Shown: positions 31,543-42,684, numbered from the stretch's first letter. The stretch: DNA of 64,000 bases from Paraconiothyrium sp. Pb-2020 (GCA_022419385.1 JAJUBI010000007.1:3009768-3073767), one strand, 5' to 3'. The notes: generated by a model not told the origin, from the sequence alone. Program-made: numbers and translations.

Positions 31543-33866
31543 GATGGTTCGCTGGTGAAGAACTTTTTCCACTCGTGCAGTCTAGCGGTTTGTGCTGGCT
31601 TATGCTACTGTACACAACAGAGGGTCCTGCTCAGCTTATGTTGATTTCGCAATGCCCAGAGCTGCAGACGCTTAGCAATGCGATCGGCATCCCAACGAGG
31701 TAGCTAAGCATAGAAAATACGACGATCGGCAGTGGTTCGGCATCGCGTGCTGTTCTTACTTTAGAACGAGGTTTACTCATCCTTCCCGGCCGCGGTGGTG
31801 CTGGTGTTAGTTTGTTCCCCAGGATCACAGCCCTCGCGTTCCCCGCGTTAACGCGCTTAGTGATCATGACGCACGCGCGCACGTTCGTCTGCAAACCGCA
31901 AGCGTTAAACCCCATCGAGGAATCATGATTCCAGTAGCGCAGTGAAGCCAGACACAGACTCATCCTCCGCAACAGAACCTCGACACACGAAGTGATTGCA
32001 TGTTGCGAAGCGCAACCATCGATTGGCTAATTTTCAAAGTTATTGAACACTCTACGTGGTCTATTAAGTGACTATAGGGATGAAGATAGTGATCCTCCAA
32101 TCACAAGAACATATACAAAGCGCAAATCGCAAATGGACCATCACTGCATCAAACATCTAGATCTGAGAGTATGTGCGGTATTCAGTCTATGCAACATCCC
32201 TCCAGCAGCTCTGTGAACTGCTCTAAGATCACCTTGAGCCAATTCCATGGATCGAAACGCAACAACAAATCAATCGAAAAACTGTTCGCACCGCGTTAGG
32301 CTGTAAGCTCAGCTAGCTACATGATCATACCCCCCGCGCTATTTGTTGAAGCCTGATAGCAGCCTAAGCTACTGAAAGGCTGATGTCACGTGCGTCCCCT
32401 TTCACCTGGGCACTACAGCCTTTCTACGTTTTTGGGGAAGTGAAATGGAAAATGAAAATCCATGGTTGCACACGGTCTACACTCCGTGATTGATTATCAC
32501 GCGGCCTATTGTATTTCGCCTTCACCGTCGGTTCCCAAACAAATTCGCGCGCAACTGCTTCACTTTCACTTTTCACTCAGACTCGCACAGTGAAGCGCTC
32601 AAACAGCCGCTACTAGCGCGTGGCTCGTGCGTTAGATCTTCCGTGCCCTTATAAAAAGCCCACCTTGCCCTTTCTCTCACTCTCAAGCTCGCTCGCTCAA
32701 CGCCCTTGGGGAGAGGTTTCTGTACAGCTGGAGATTACCACTGTCGGCAGCGGGGGAGGTGCTGCGACCGTAGCAACCTCCAACTATGCAGAAATCTATC
32801 AACAAAGGCTTTGAGTGAGCTTGAGCGTCTGGTGTCAGAGGGAAGTGTCTGCGGAGTTGGAGGTCATTACCACCTTCGGCGGGGGAGGTGCCGGGGTCGT
32901 TGTCTGACACCAGGTGGAGGAACGTGCTGGAGAGAGGCGAGTACGGAGTTGGAGGTCGCCATCATACTCAGCGGGGTAGGGGCTGGTATCGTTGTCTAAG
33001 CACGTTGGTGGTACGCGTATCATATACGCGCGATGCGGATCCAGTGTAGTTAGAAGTCACATAGCGCAGGTCCGCCGACTAGTTTTAACTTACGTAGCCC
33101 TATTGCGTAGCTGTACATACCATAGGTAGGTATAATATAGCCATGCATGCTCCGTGGTCTTGCTTTACGTCACACCGGTGACTTAAACATGCGTTCCAAT
33201 GAGCTCATACCAGATAGAATTCGAAATTCGTACCCTCATCCTTACCGTCCGCCACAAGTTTTCTCTCGAATTGCGAAGATAAACGTCTTGATACCTCTCA
33301 TTCAGAGTTCTTGCATCACGTAGAAATCCCATACACTGCCAATGGACAGACGATCAACAATCTGAGACGGACTAGGTAAACAAAAAGGTCTGACAAACAT
33401 TTCAGAAACAAAAACTATCAGATAGCCTACTGAGACTCAAACCACACATAGACAAACACGGTATCCACTCTATACTATATCTGAGCAACGCCTCTCTCCA
33501 TGAAAGCTCGGCTTTCCGGTGATAGCATGCACATCTTGCCATCTTTAGCATCGTGTGTGTACAAGCCGGGCTCCTATTTTCATCGTCGACATTCAACATT
33601 CTACAATGTCCTGTAAGCCTTGGTGGTCCTCTTGATCAGAGCGAACAGGTGCATTGTTTTATGTACGATTGCAGAACAATGCCAGAATGCCAGAATGCCG
33701 CACTGTGCGACATATGCCTTCTATATAATTCCAATTCGCAGCGGCTGCAATACTATATACAAACTACAACCTTAAACACCGGGACCACACGAACTTTGAA
33801 CCTCGGAGACTCGAATAGTTGTCTAGAGGGATTTCAGCTATAATCGTCCCCATACACGCTTTCTAG
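31543..33866. other. Gene-free accessory stretch (2.3 kb)
   Basis: Divergent flank between the reductase fusion and the zincin-like gene. Includes TATA-like and GC-poor tracts, the degenerate triple repeat at 32713-32999 (listed separately) and no supportable gene; the minus frame at 31631-31972 has no family features. The 3' end is the promoter of the zincin-like gene. Confidence 0.5.
32713..32999 (+). repeat. Three degenerate ~66-base repeat copies
   Basis: Copies at 32713-32778, 32842-32907 and 32934-32999 share GAGxTxGAGGTC...GGGGxAGGxGC...GTCGTTGTC. Read in the plus sense they give related peptides beginning EVSVQLEITT, EVSAELEVITT and EASTELEVAII and ending in a Gly-rich then Val-rich stretch; copies 2 and 3 both close with a stop codon (TGA 32905-32907, TAA 32997-32999). 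Spacing is 129 and 92 bases. There is no ATG that opens the first copy, so I do not annotate a gene. Confidence 0.6.
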
Positions 33867-35743
33867 ATGTCTCTCGCCATGACTAACACGGTTATGATGG
33901 ATTCGGACGTGGAGATGCAGGACATCTCCACCGCTCCTTATAAGAGTGTTCCAGCGGCAGGAGAAGGCGTTGCTGAAGCATCGTCTATTATTCTAGGCTT
34001 TTCCGCTGAGTGTTGCAACGGTTCACCGAGTAACAAAAAGCGCAAAGCTGACGGAGAGACACGATGCAGCGTCAAAAGGGTTAAGCCTTCTTTTGACGAT
34101 AATACTGTTAGCGACGAGGACACGATGTCCACTTACGTTTTCGAGCTTGCGAACTTCACGGCCGAAGAGCTCGAACAGATGCAAATGGGCTTCTTGGTTC
34201 CATACCTAAGCCTCTACAAAAGTAAGCATTCATCGCAGCCCGAGCAAGCACCCGAAGCAACTACGTTCACTGACAATGTTAAAAGCTATCAACAAGTCTA
34301 TCAATCGGAAGCAGGGTGGAATAACAAGCTGTGGAACCCCGTATGGGGAACTGCGGAGTATATCACCCTGAACCAGAAGTACGATGAGTACTTCATTGAA
34401 CACCACCCTTCGCTGGCGACTTTCTCGGGCGAGCCGCAAGGCGACCTCGATAATCGTATCAAACCGCTGGTCGGCCGGGAGAACTGGCTTTTAAATGGAT
34501 TCGTGCAAAATCCAGATCTTTTGTGGTCGCGCATGGAAGCGGCGCTTCGCATGGTGTCCATGTTCTTGACGACACCGCAGACCATGACTGCTTGGGCGCC
34601 TCTTGTTCAAGGAAAAGAGGTTGGGCACTGTGCCTCCGACACTGTCTTGCTTTCCTACGACGACGAGGCAGGAAGGGCTGACCTTGCAGCTGCGATCGAC
34701 ACTATTGGAAGGGCATTTAAGGCCCTGGCTAGTAAGGTCAAGTTCGCCTTCGTTGTTTACAGCAAGTTTAAGGACACAGGTTCAGAATTCGGCCCGACAC
34801 ACGGCGTGCATTATGCACCCGGAGATGAGTTTGTGGACGAGGTGTTTGTTCGGGGAGATCCTCTTGAGCTGGCAAGTCACGAAGATAAGCATAAGATCTT
34901 CTTGAACGGTGCTTACGCCGACTTCTTCCAACAGGATCCTGCTCAAGTTTCTTCTAGCCAGTACGCTCGTACGTTGTTCACGTTCGGACGACGATCGTGC
35001 ACGAACTCTCGCACGTGCTCTATTGGCATCTCAACAGGGAAAGGCTATCCAAGGTTAAAGACTACTCGGAGCCTCTCCTATTCGAGGACGAATCAGCAGG
35101 TGAGATCGGGTCTTCGATCGAGCGTCGACTCTTCGGTTGCAACTGGACTGCCATCGTTCATCCTCAAAGGGGGGTCGACGCCGAAGCTGTCCAGTTTATG
35201 GGTGAGTGGGAGAACGGTGTGCCTGTGAAGATTGCTAAATCGCATTTAGTTGGTTACATCGAGCCTCACTGGATGCAAGCATTCCTTACCAAGTCATGGT
35301 GGGAAATGATGGTCCAGACTCCATCAAAATTCAACAGTGGAGCTCAGTGGCCCAGGTTCAGGTTCTTTCTGACCAGGAAGAACCTGATGGCAAAGAATAT
35401 CCTCAAAATCAAATGGGACATCGTTGAACCTGCTTGGGAGGTACCTACGGTGGGCTTTCAGACCGGTCCTGACGGACAATTTGTCCGCTTCCTCACAGAA
35501 GCACAGATTTATGCTGCGTACGAAGCCGCGGTGGATAGGGACAAAAGGTCTTTGCAGACAAAGCGAGCAGCGGCTCGTACACTGCGGAACGCGGCTAACG
35601 CATCACAGACTGAAGCTACCACGTGCTCGCGGCGGGTTTCGCGTTCTCCTAAATCATACATCATCGAAGCGCCTCGCAACAGGCGCAAGCTTCCTGTAGT
35701 TTCTTCAGATCACTTCAATGAGGCTGACTACAAAGTGTATTAG
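33867..35743 (+). CDS. Zincin-like (HELSH) protein, frame interrupted near the active site
   Basis: The first frame (33867-~34980, ~370 residues) starts with a disordered N terminus carrying a nuclear-type basic cluster (NKKRKAD...KRVK) and continues into a folded region ending ARTLFTFG. A second frame, offset by two bases, carries TTIVHELSHVLYW, a HExxH zinc-protease helix, then AGEIGSSIERRLFG, where Glu could be the third metal ligand, and a basic C terminus ending at 35743. Either one base is missing near 34983-34990, or a 53-nt intron (34909-34961, GTGCTT...CCAG) joins FLN to VRSYVVHVRTTIVHELSH in frame. I slightly favour the frameshift because the unspliced segment before the break looks coding and the donor is poor. 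Family is unknown to me beyond the gluzincin-like motif; peptidase activity is inferred only. Confidence 0.65.
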
Positions 35744-36251
35744 ACATCAGTTGGTAGTGATAGATCAACAATTATCTCTTTTTTTCCATTAAAGTTCGAC
35801 TTTGCTAGTACGGTAACATGCTTAAATTCTAGCTTGAGTGTGAAGATCTCGAGAATGAACATTGTGCAACATGAGCTGTCTGTAATGTTACATGAAACTA
35901 TCTCTGGTGTTTCAGAAGATGTGAAGTGGCGCTGGACAATTAGACAGATCTGAGACTGCACCGGACTGTTGCCCTGAACGGCGAGCAGGCTACCGCGTAC
36001 GGCGCCGGTAGGATTGAGATTACCTGCAAGACCAACAACGAGAAGACTGTATGCAAAGGAGAGACGACAGACGTTGTGGGCAGGGGTGCCGCATGATTTT
36101 GAGAAGGAATTATACCCTGCTGAAAATACCTACAAAATAAAGTCATACTTTAAGTACATCGAAAGCACAAGCCCGAGGACCATCGAAACTAGTACTACTC
36201 ATGCTGGGTCACACGCTTCTGGAACATCGCCCAGGGGCGGGATATTGCAAG
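35744..36251. other. Intergenic between convergent genes (0.5 kb)
   Basis: 3' flanks of the zincin-like gene and the HET gene. Frames at 36014-36322 and 36201-36521 run into or overlap the HET coding sequence and look like shadows. Nothing else is seen. Confidence 0.45.
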
Positions 36252-37949
36252 CTAGGAAGGCTGGGAGTAACCCACCGCAGGACAATGCGGTCGTCTCCTC
36301 CATTTCCTCGCATGTGGTTTAGACGCATACGAGCGCATTCTCTTCCACCACCATGCTTCTTCCAAAGGACCAAGCTCGTTCATTTGGTCCAACACCGTGA
36401 GCGCGATTCTCACAGTATGAATCCCTTTTCTCGACCCCATAGCATGGTTTTCATAAACGGTCAGTCCGTTCCCCAACGTGCAGATCTTCAAAACGGTGTC
36501 GGCAGAGTTGTGATGACCTAAGGGGGAAGCCGAGAGCCTCATTGTCGCATATACATTTACCTGATGCTTGGCGCTGGTAGGCTCTTCCCAAACAAGGTTG
36601 CTCAGTTCTCCGTGGTCGCAGCAACCACCCTTCCAGCGATACACTCTCCTGAAGTTGCGGACTCTTGGATCGTCGTGTTTGCCGAAGCATAGTATATTCC
36701 ATCTCCCCTTTCCGGATCGAGGATAAGTGTGAAATTGAACATATGGGTACGGTAGTCCGGGTTTTGGCTCAGCCCGTGACATAGCATCTAGCGGTGGTTC
36801 TCCCGGTACTCGCAGAAGACTGCGTGCGACGATTGCCGCGGAACATAGACACATGCTAGATCTGCAGCGATCCAGCACTAGGAACATGAGATCCAGTAAG
36901 GTTATGTTGTAGTCCACGGCCAAATCAGAGCCCTCTCCTGCTAGCGAAAGTAGTGAGAACACCCGGTCGTGGGTAACGTTGCATTGCTGCGACGCAAAAT
37001 GGGCGAGTAGATGTGGCAAGGAGGCACCTTCGAGCCTCGATCCTTTCGCATACTGATAGAAGTCCGGACTCAACCCATTGACAAATTGGGTGAAGTTCTG
37101 ACTCCAAAAAACTGACAGTTCTAATCCTGTCAAGCCGACAAGTCTCAAAAAGCTGATCTCGTTTGCACCCAGCAAGATTGTGACTCGATGTGACAACAAG
37201 ATTTCTTGAACCACCCATGCTCGGCCCCAATATTGATTGTGGAATAATTCATAAAGGAACTGGCTGCTTTGATCATTGTCTCCCAATTGTATCCACTCCA
37301 TACCATCAATCGGCCTCAGTCGAGTGACCAAGAATCTAGTCAATGCGTCGAACATCAACTCGGACTTTTCTTGAAATCCTAGCCAGATGCGTGTTGTTTT
37401 CGCATGAGCATAGATTTTACCCATCTGCTGTACCTGGTGGTTGCGCTCCGCGGTGTTCCCTTGATCAAGACACACCGCATCGATCCAGTAGGTTTCGTTT
37501 CCTAGTGTATCATGTGTTGATTGGACTGTGTCCAAGAAGTCGAAGATGTTTCGGCGTACATGCATGAATTTGTCATTAACAAGTATGACGCGAGACGAAG
37601 CCGCATCTCCCCACATATAAGATAGACATATGTACCTATCGTCCATGGTAGCATGATGAATGGTACATCTGATGAGTCCGTCTGAAGATTTCTCAGGCAA
37701 GATTCTGATGAGCCGTATGGAGGGCTTCGTGAGATCGAGAGGCGCGTAAACAAAGCCTTGCCTCACAGGTGGCTCGGCTGGTCTGTCCAGGTCCGACGTT
37801 CCTTTCCGTTTTGTCTTGCACGTTTCGTAGGCAGCAGTGCCCGTAGAAGATGCAATATCTGATAGGATGTTTTCGAGTGGTGCAGCCTGGGATGAAACCA
37901 CGGAATGCGCGCCAAGCTCTATAGCACCGCGAAATATGTTCGGCATCAT
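36252..37949 (-). CDS. HET-domain (heterokaryon incompatibility) protein
   Basis: A 565-residue single-exon protein with the fungal HET domain at about residues 105-255. The three HET blocks are visible: YICLSYMWGD (106-115), TYWIDAVCLDQGNTAERNHQVQQMGKIYAHA in the second block, and RAWVVQEILLSHRV in the third. Such domains trigger cell death on non-self recognition; the HET fold is TIR-like. The C-terminal half has no recognised partner domain (no NACHT, ankyrin or WD repeats), so this is a solo HET gene. The open frame reaches upstream to 38012 but begins with TTG; paired ATGs at 37949 and 37946 are the first usable starts. A separate frame at 37693-38322 overlaps the 5' end; it might conceal an upstream exon but I could not connect it. 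Confidence 0.88.
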   Translation of the reverse strand: MMPNIFRGAIELGAHSVVSSQAAPLENILSDIASSTGTAAYETCKTKRKGTSDLDRPAEPPVRQGFVYAPLDLTKPSIRLIRILPEKSSDGLIRCTIHHATMDDRYICLSYMWGDAASSRVILVNDKFMHVRRNIFDFLDTVQSTHDTLGNETYWIDAVCLDQGNTAERNHQVQQMGKIYAHAKTTRIWLGFQEKSELMFDALTRFLVTRLRPIDGMEWIQLGDNDQSSQFLYELFHNQYWGRAWVVQEILLSHRVTILLGANEISFLRLVGLTGLELSVFWSQNFTQFVNGLSPDFYQYAKGSRLEGASLPHLLAHFASQQCNVTHDRVFSLLSLAGEGSDLAVDYNITLLDLMFLVLDRCRSSMCLCSAAIVARSLLRVPGEPPLDAMSRAEPKPGLPYPYVQFHTYPRSGKGRWNILCFGKHDDPRVRNFRRVYRWKGGCCDHGELSNLVWEEPTSAKHQVNVYATMRLSASPLGHHNSADTVLKICTLGNGLTVYENHAMGSRKGIHTVRIALTVLDQMNELGPLEEAWWWKRMRSYASKPHARKWRRRPHCPAVGYSQPS

Positions 37950-38012
37950 GGTAGTAATGGGTCCCAGCCCGCGGGACGGACCGACTGATGTACGTAGATG
38001 TTGATGAATCAA

Positions 38013-38536
38013 GATGGAGCTGTCCCCAAAGTTGTCCTATCGAGTAAGCTTGTAAGCGTGGCGGAGCTTCACAAGGCTGAGCCTGTGATGTTGGTTCAGC
38101 ATGCAGCCAATCATCCTGCAGCGCCTTTCTAACGCTGGAATGCGCAGTGAAGCGTCTCACTACTGCCCAAGCCCCGGGTCCCTCAATAGCATTCAGATAA
38201 TAGGCCTTCTTGTCGATTCGAGGAGTAGAGGACAGTGAAAAGAGATCGTAGGTTATGCACAATACACCCCACAGTGCCCAGGTGTGGAACGTGTCACGTG
38301 ACCCTTCGTTTTCACCGAGCAACAGCAGGCGTGAGTTGGCTCAGAGCGCAGCTCGAATGCAGACTTGTACATTGTAAAGTCCATCATCAATCTGCACATC
38401 CATCCATACATGCTCCGTAACGGCGCAAGAAGCTCGTAATTCCGGACCACAGTCATACTACTACGATAGTCTCAACTTGACCATTTCCACCCTTCGTATA
38501 ATCAGAGAGGACGTGCACACACTAACAACAACGATC
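38013..38536. promoter_or_regulatory. Divergent promoter region, HET gene / membrane protein
   Basis: About 520-590 bases separate the divergent starts of the HET gene and the plus-strand membrane protein. It therefore contains both promoters. GTCACGTGAC, a palindrome with an E-box core, is at about 38295-38304; no other element is clear. Confidence 0.4.
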
Positions 38537-40084
38537 ATGCACGAACTTACAAAAAAAAGAATTCGCAAGCCCAAGCCCCCATACGCAACCCCTTCCTTAA
38601 ACAAAGAACCACCATCCACCCGCTGTCACAACAATCTTTGTTCTCCTACGCTGACAACCAAGTCCGGCGACGCACCGCCAGACAAAGCGCAACCCCCTAA
38701 AAGAACAACCACAACCGCCCTCCTCCCGTCCCTGCAAACTTTGCATGATAAAACCATGTCCATTCCACCTCATCCGAACAGCACGAAGTCACCCTGGGCC
38801 AAAGAGACCGTAACCAGCGTTATCTCCGAGTGGATCTCTTCGTACACGGAGCCTACTCCCCTCGCAACACCTCCGCCTTTACTTATAAAACTGGTGTGGG
38901 ATTCAGTAGGATCCTGGCTTGCATCTCGCCCTACTGCCGCGAACGCATCCACAATGGAGTACCACAACGTCACCGAACCGCGCATCGATACCACGATGGT
39001 CGGCACGGATTCGCTCTTCGCGCGCGTCTGGTATAAACTGTGCTACGACATCGCCACACTGTTCGACAACCGCGGCGAACTCTTCTGGGCGGCGTTCGTC
39101 CTCTCCGCAGTCATCGTGCTCTACGCCGCGTACCTCGCTACAAAGACCCGCGTCTTCGGTGTATACTTCGAGCGGAGGTACGAGGATGCGCTTGCGAGAC
39201 AGATGTATCCCCGCCTCTGGAACACACGACACCACTGGGTGCTCTCCTCGCTCATCTCGCTCTGGCTCCGCGATCGCATCCCAGGCGACGGCCCGTGGAA
39301 GCGCGCAAACGCTGCTTCGTTCCGCGCAAAAGAAGACAAATCCGCTCTACACCACCTCGTGCGCATGGGGATCTACCCTTTGTACATCCAAGACGGCGGG
39401 TTCGCCACAGTGCAGCAGAAAAAAGGAGGCCTGGGGCCGTGGGGTGGGTGGAGCTGGGGATTGTACAAGCAGAGTAAGAAGCGTGCGGTGTTTGAGTTTG
39501 CGGTGCCGAGGGCGAGGGGGTGGATGGTGGATGAGAAGGATGTTGATGACGAGGAGGAGAGAGTGCGGAGGAGGGCGGATAAGAAGTACTTCGACTTTGT
39601 CTCGCTGTTGGTCAATGGCACGAGGTTGAGACGGGCGGCGAGGTGGAGAGTTGCTGTCTCCGGACAAAGATGGACAGAGCCTCGAGATGAGAGCGAGCCC
39701 AAAAGATTGGTGCAGAGGAACTTCGTCTCGAAGGTTCGCCCGGATATTAGGGTGCCAAGCGAGGCTGGAGCAGTGTCGTGTTTCAAATCGCTCCTGCCGT
39801 TCAAGCCTGATCGAGTGTTGCGAAAAGAGATGGCGATCAAAGCTGGATGGGAAAAGGTCGAAAACTGGGTGGAGCGTTGTAGACTGCTCACGAGCATCCA
39901 TGTACCTGTCGTACGTATCGAAGCACCTGATACCGAGATGATTGAGTTGGACAAGGAGGTCCTCCTTATCGCGAGAGAGGCGAACTTGGGCGGAGAATGG
40001 GACGAGACAGTGGCTAATTATGAATTGAGGAAAGCGTATCGTCGGGTTGATCAGGATCCTTTCGACTTCAATCTGACTGATTGA
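38537..40084 (+). CDS. Single-pass membrane protein of unknown function
   Basis: A 515-residue frame from the first ATG (38537); the next in-frame ATG at 38756 has a better context (AAACCATGTC) and would give 442 residues. I do not recognise the family. Residues 1-75 (long form) are Pro/Thr/Lys-rich; one clear transmembrane helix (FWAAFVLSAVIVLYAAYLA, ~184-202) follows the segment ARVWYKLCYDIATLFDNRGE. The downstream part is basic, contains the Trp/Gly stretch GLGPWGGWSWGLY and a DDEEERVRRRADKK charged run, and ends with an acidic/aromatic tail. No signal peptide, so the large C-terminal region is likely cytosolic or lumenal depending on orientation. The long frame and C-biased codon use in 38900-39480 support coding. 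Confidence 0.65.
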   Translation: MHELTKKRIRKPKPPYATPSLNKEPPSTRCHNNLCSPTLTTKSGDAPPDKAQPPKRTTTTALLPSLQTLHDKTMSIPPHPNSTKSPWAKETVTSVISEWISSYTEPTPLATPPPLLIKLVWDSVGSWLASRPTAANASTMEYHNVTEPRIDTTMVGTDSLFARVWYKLCYDIATLFDNRGELFWAAFVLSAVIVLYAAYLATKTRVFGVYFERRYEDALARQMYPRLWNTRHHWVLSSLISLWLRDRIPGDGPWKRANAASFRAKEDKSALHHLVRMGIYPLYIQDGGFATVQQKKGGLGPWGGWSWGLYKQSKKRAVFEFAVPRARGWMVDEKDVDDEEERVRRRADKKYFDFVSLLVNGTRLRRAARWRVAVSGQRWTEPRDESEPKRLVQRNFVSKVRPDIRVPSEAGAVSCFKSLLPFKPDRVLRKEMAIKAGWEKVENWVERCRLLTSIHVPVVRIEAPDTEMIELDKEVLLIAREANLGGEWDETVANYELRKAYRRVDQDPFDFNLTD

Positions 40085-40150
40085 GGCGGGTCCCAGGGGC
40101 AACTCCATCGACTCATGTAATATACTTTGTTAGATATCCTGCTTTCGACA

Positions 40151-41460
40151 TCAAGTGAACTCTGGCTTCAAAGCTTCCTTCATCCACGTCCCTGTATGCT
40201 TAACCTGTGCTTCCCACTGCTCGTTAGCATCGTGATGTGTCCACAACCCAACCCCGTCAACAGTCTCCAAAGCTACCCGGCCGTTTGCGTAGTCCTCGTA
40301 GTACTCCTTCTCGATGGCATCTTGCCATCTCACGCGGCCCATCCTTCTCTTCAACGTGTGGCGAGCCACACTACGTCTGATCAACTTCGTCAATTCGGAG
40401 GCTTGATCTAGCAAAGGACTCTGCAGCCCTGAAGAAATGCGCCATTCCGGTAAGCTAAGCTTTGAGCCTGCAGGCGGGTAGATGCGCGCGTACGCTCGAC
40501 ATCTAGCGAGCACCGGTAGCTCAGGAGCTGGGGGCGAGTTCTCGAAAGACTGATAGTGACTGATATCCATCTGAGTCTCAATGTCGACAGGGTTGTCCGG
40601 CTGCTCAGAAGCCCAAGCATCGTCCTGCTTAGGGTACAACAGCATACCGTGCGAGGAGGAGAGCGGAAGAAATGTATAGGTGAGACAAATCGATCGAAAT
40701 AATCCTCAGGTCTGCGGAACAGGGCATCTCGCTCAGCGGACAAGGTGACTGTGGGAATAGAGGTATTGGCACCATGCTGTTGCCATGCAGTGGGAGACTG
40801 CTTCGCTGTTCGCTTGGAAGTCATCTTAGCACGGTTAGTGTGAGGGTCAGGTTCGCTGCGGTCAGTCAAGGCCATGGGATCCTCGTCAGCAAGCATTGCA
40901 GTTTCGTCTGGAGCTGCAGGCTCGAGGAGCTCTGCTTCCGCGACGGTGGGTAGGTCATCCGGGAACACCCAGTCTACGATAGGATTGTTGGCTGCGGTAG
41001 CAACGATGCGGCTTTCGCTAGGGTCACATTCTGTCAGGGCAAGCATCACCGACAGCGATCCACCGACAAGCTCTCCGCAGACGCCCATTCGACCAGTGAC
41101 TGGCCGAGAGAAGTCATCTTGGAGTATATTCTCGCGCACCCAGTCGTAGCCTAGTAATACATCGTGGATAGGGGTTGGAAATGGGTATTGTGATGATGCT
41201 CGATAATTGAATCTTGCGATGGTTGCACCACTTGTTGCAGAAAGCGTGGAGATGACACGGTCCTCTGCCTCTGCGCACTCGGGTATAACTGGGCCCGGAG
41301 GTAGATATATCAGAGTGGGAGATGAAGGCGTTGACGAGTGAAAAACGCTGGTAAAGGTCTAGTCAGTCAGGCCGCTGGGGTGCAAATCGGTTCGAGTTGG
41401 ATGTTCCCGATCTTCGCATGGCTCACATGACTTTCACATGCCTCGAACGACCTTGGACAT
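40151..41460 (-). CDS. Alpha/beta-hydrolase-fold protein lacking GxSxG
   Basis: A predicted 390 residues in three exons: 41438-41460, 40648-41347 and 40151-40600, introns 41348-41437 (90 nt) and 40601-40647 (47 nt, GTATGC...GAGCAG). The second intron makes the two apparently separate frames continuous, giving HFFRSPPRT joined to PDNPVDIETQ. The core reads SPTLIYLPPGPVIPE, ARFNYRASSQYPFPTPIHDVLLGYDWV and RMGVCGELVGGSL, an arrangement of strand, loop and nucleophile-elbow helix as in alpha/beta hydrolases, but with GVCGE instead of GxSxG, so catalysis by Ser is unlikely. The 23-nt first exon (MSKVVRGI) is tentative, chosen because it supplies an ATG in frame. The C-terminal third is charged (KRRMGRVRWQDAIEKEYYEDY). 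Role unknown. Confidence 0.6.
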
Positions 41461-42684
41461 GATCCGTCTTTCGAGTCCCGAAGCAATTTAGGTCGCGAGC
41501 AGGATAGGGCAGATTGTTGCCAGGCAGCTGTGCGACAGCGCGTAGCGCGGTCACTCGAGAGACGATGCAGCGACGCCGAACTGACAGTGGCTTGGTACGA
41601 CAAACAAGTCACAGGATGCGGTGCCGAAGACGAGGCTTGCAGGGGCTGCATGCGAGCCGCGTTGTGTGAGATCATCGTACAGCAGGCGATGCAGGAGGAC
41701 CGAAGAACCAAGAAACGTAGACGGTTCAGACTACACGCTGGATGGGCGAAGATAGAGATACTTACTCGATTCTGACTGAGCCGTTCGACCGACAAGGGAC
41801 ATCAATGTGTTCACAGCGGGGCAGCGCGTGGACGGCTGAGAATGCGCGACGCACTGTGATGCGATGCGACGCCAAACACGAGGCGCGTTGACACCGTCGC
41901 AGGCGAGTCGTCCAAGGGTGCTGCACAAGGCGCATCGAGAGGCACGGCGAGCGGGAAGACGGTGCGCGCCGCGACGTGAGATTTCCCTTCGTATGGTGCA
42001 GAGGAAGAAGAGGGTGAGGGTCTCGTCTGGTCTGGTCTCTTCGGGGCGCCGTCAGGGGCAAGCGCGACTAGCGACCAGGGTCCCCAATTTGAACCGCGGT
42101 GCAGTGGCGGGGCGCATTGTGGCCTGAGCGAGGAGGAAACCACCCAGCTTGCCCAATTGCACAGCAGCCATCAAATCTGCGCTGCCCAGCCCGTGAATCT
42201 CGCTCGTTTCCTCGTGTCCACGTCCGCTCCTTGTGACTTCCTCTTCTTCTTGTCCATCTTTTGCTCCTGCCGCCTGCACAGGTGCGCCTTCCTGCCGTTC
42301 TTGCTGTGCTTTGCTGCGACTCCTGATCGGCAGCCCCCTTAGACGCGCACGAGCACTGCCACCCGCGACGCTCTCCACCAAGCTCTCCACAGCGTAGCCG
42401 CACACCAAAACTGCGAGCCTTACAGTAGTGTCTTTTAATACCTCGCCCTTCGCCCTCGCAATTGACCCCACACCTGTCGCTGTGCGCCGCTTCCACACCG
42501 CAAACACCCACCATCTCTTCCGACCTCCTTTCCGCGACGCCTCGCAACCGACACGAGCGAACTCGCCCCCACAACCACTCCTAGAGACACCCCACACGAC
42601 GAAAAGAAAATACCCAGCCCTGGAGCACCGTCGGTAGCCTTCAGGAAACTCTTGCGACGGGGTGCCATCCCCAGCAACTACACC
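41461..42684. promoter_or_regulatory. Divergent promoter region and long 5' leader (1.2 kb)
   Basis: Lies between divergent starts of the hydrolase-fold gene and the glycosyltransferase. It is GC-rich, with many long chance frames on both strands (notably 42052-42597 minus, an Arg/Gly-rich shadow). The final ~300 bases are C/T-rich, as usual for highly expressed fungal promoters and 5' leaders, and end in CACCATGG at the glycosyltransferase start. Confidence 0.45.

Noticed and set aside
37693..38322. 209-codon minus frame overlapping the HET start
   Set aside because: Different frame from the HET gene and no GT-AG intron joins it convincingly; kept only as a possible missed upstream exon.
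40600..40700. Apparent frameshift in the hydrolase-fold gene
   Set aside because: A 47-nt GT-AG intron at 40601-40647 joins the two frames cleanly, so no sequence error is needed.
42052..42597. 181-codon minus-strand open frame
   Set aside because: Arg/Gly-rich shadow in the GC-rich promoter of the glycosyltransferase; opposite-strand and overlapping frames are equally long.
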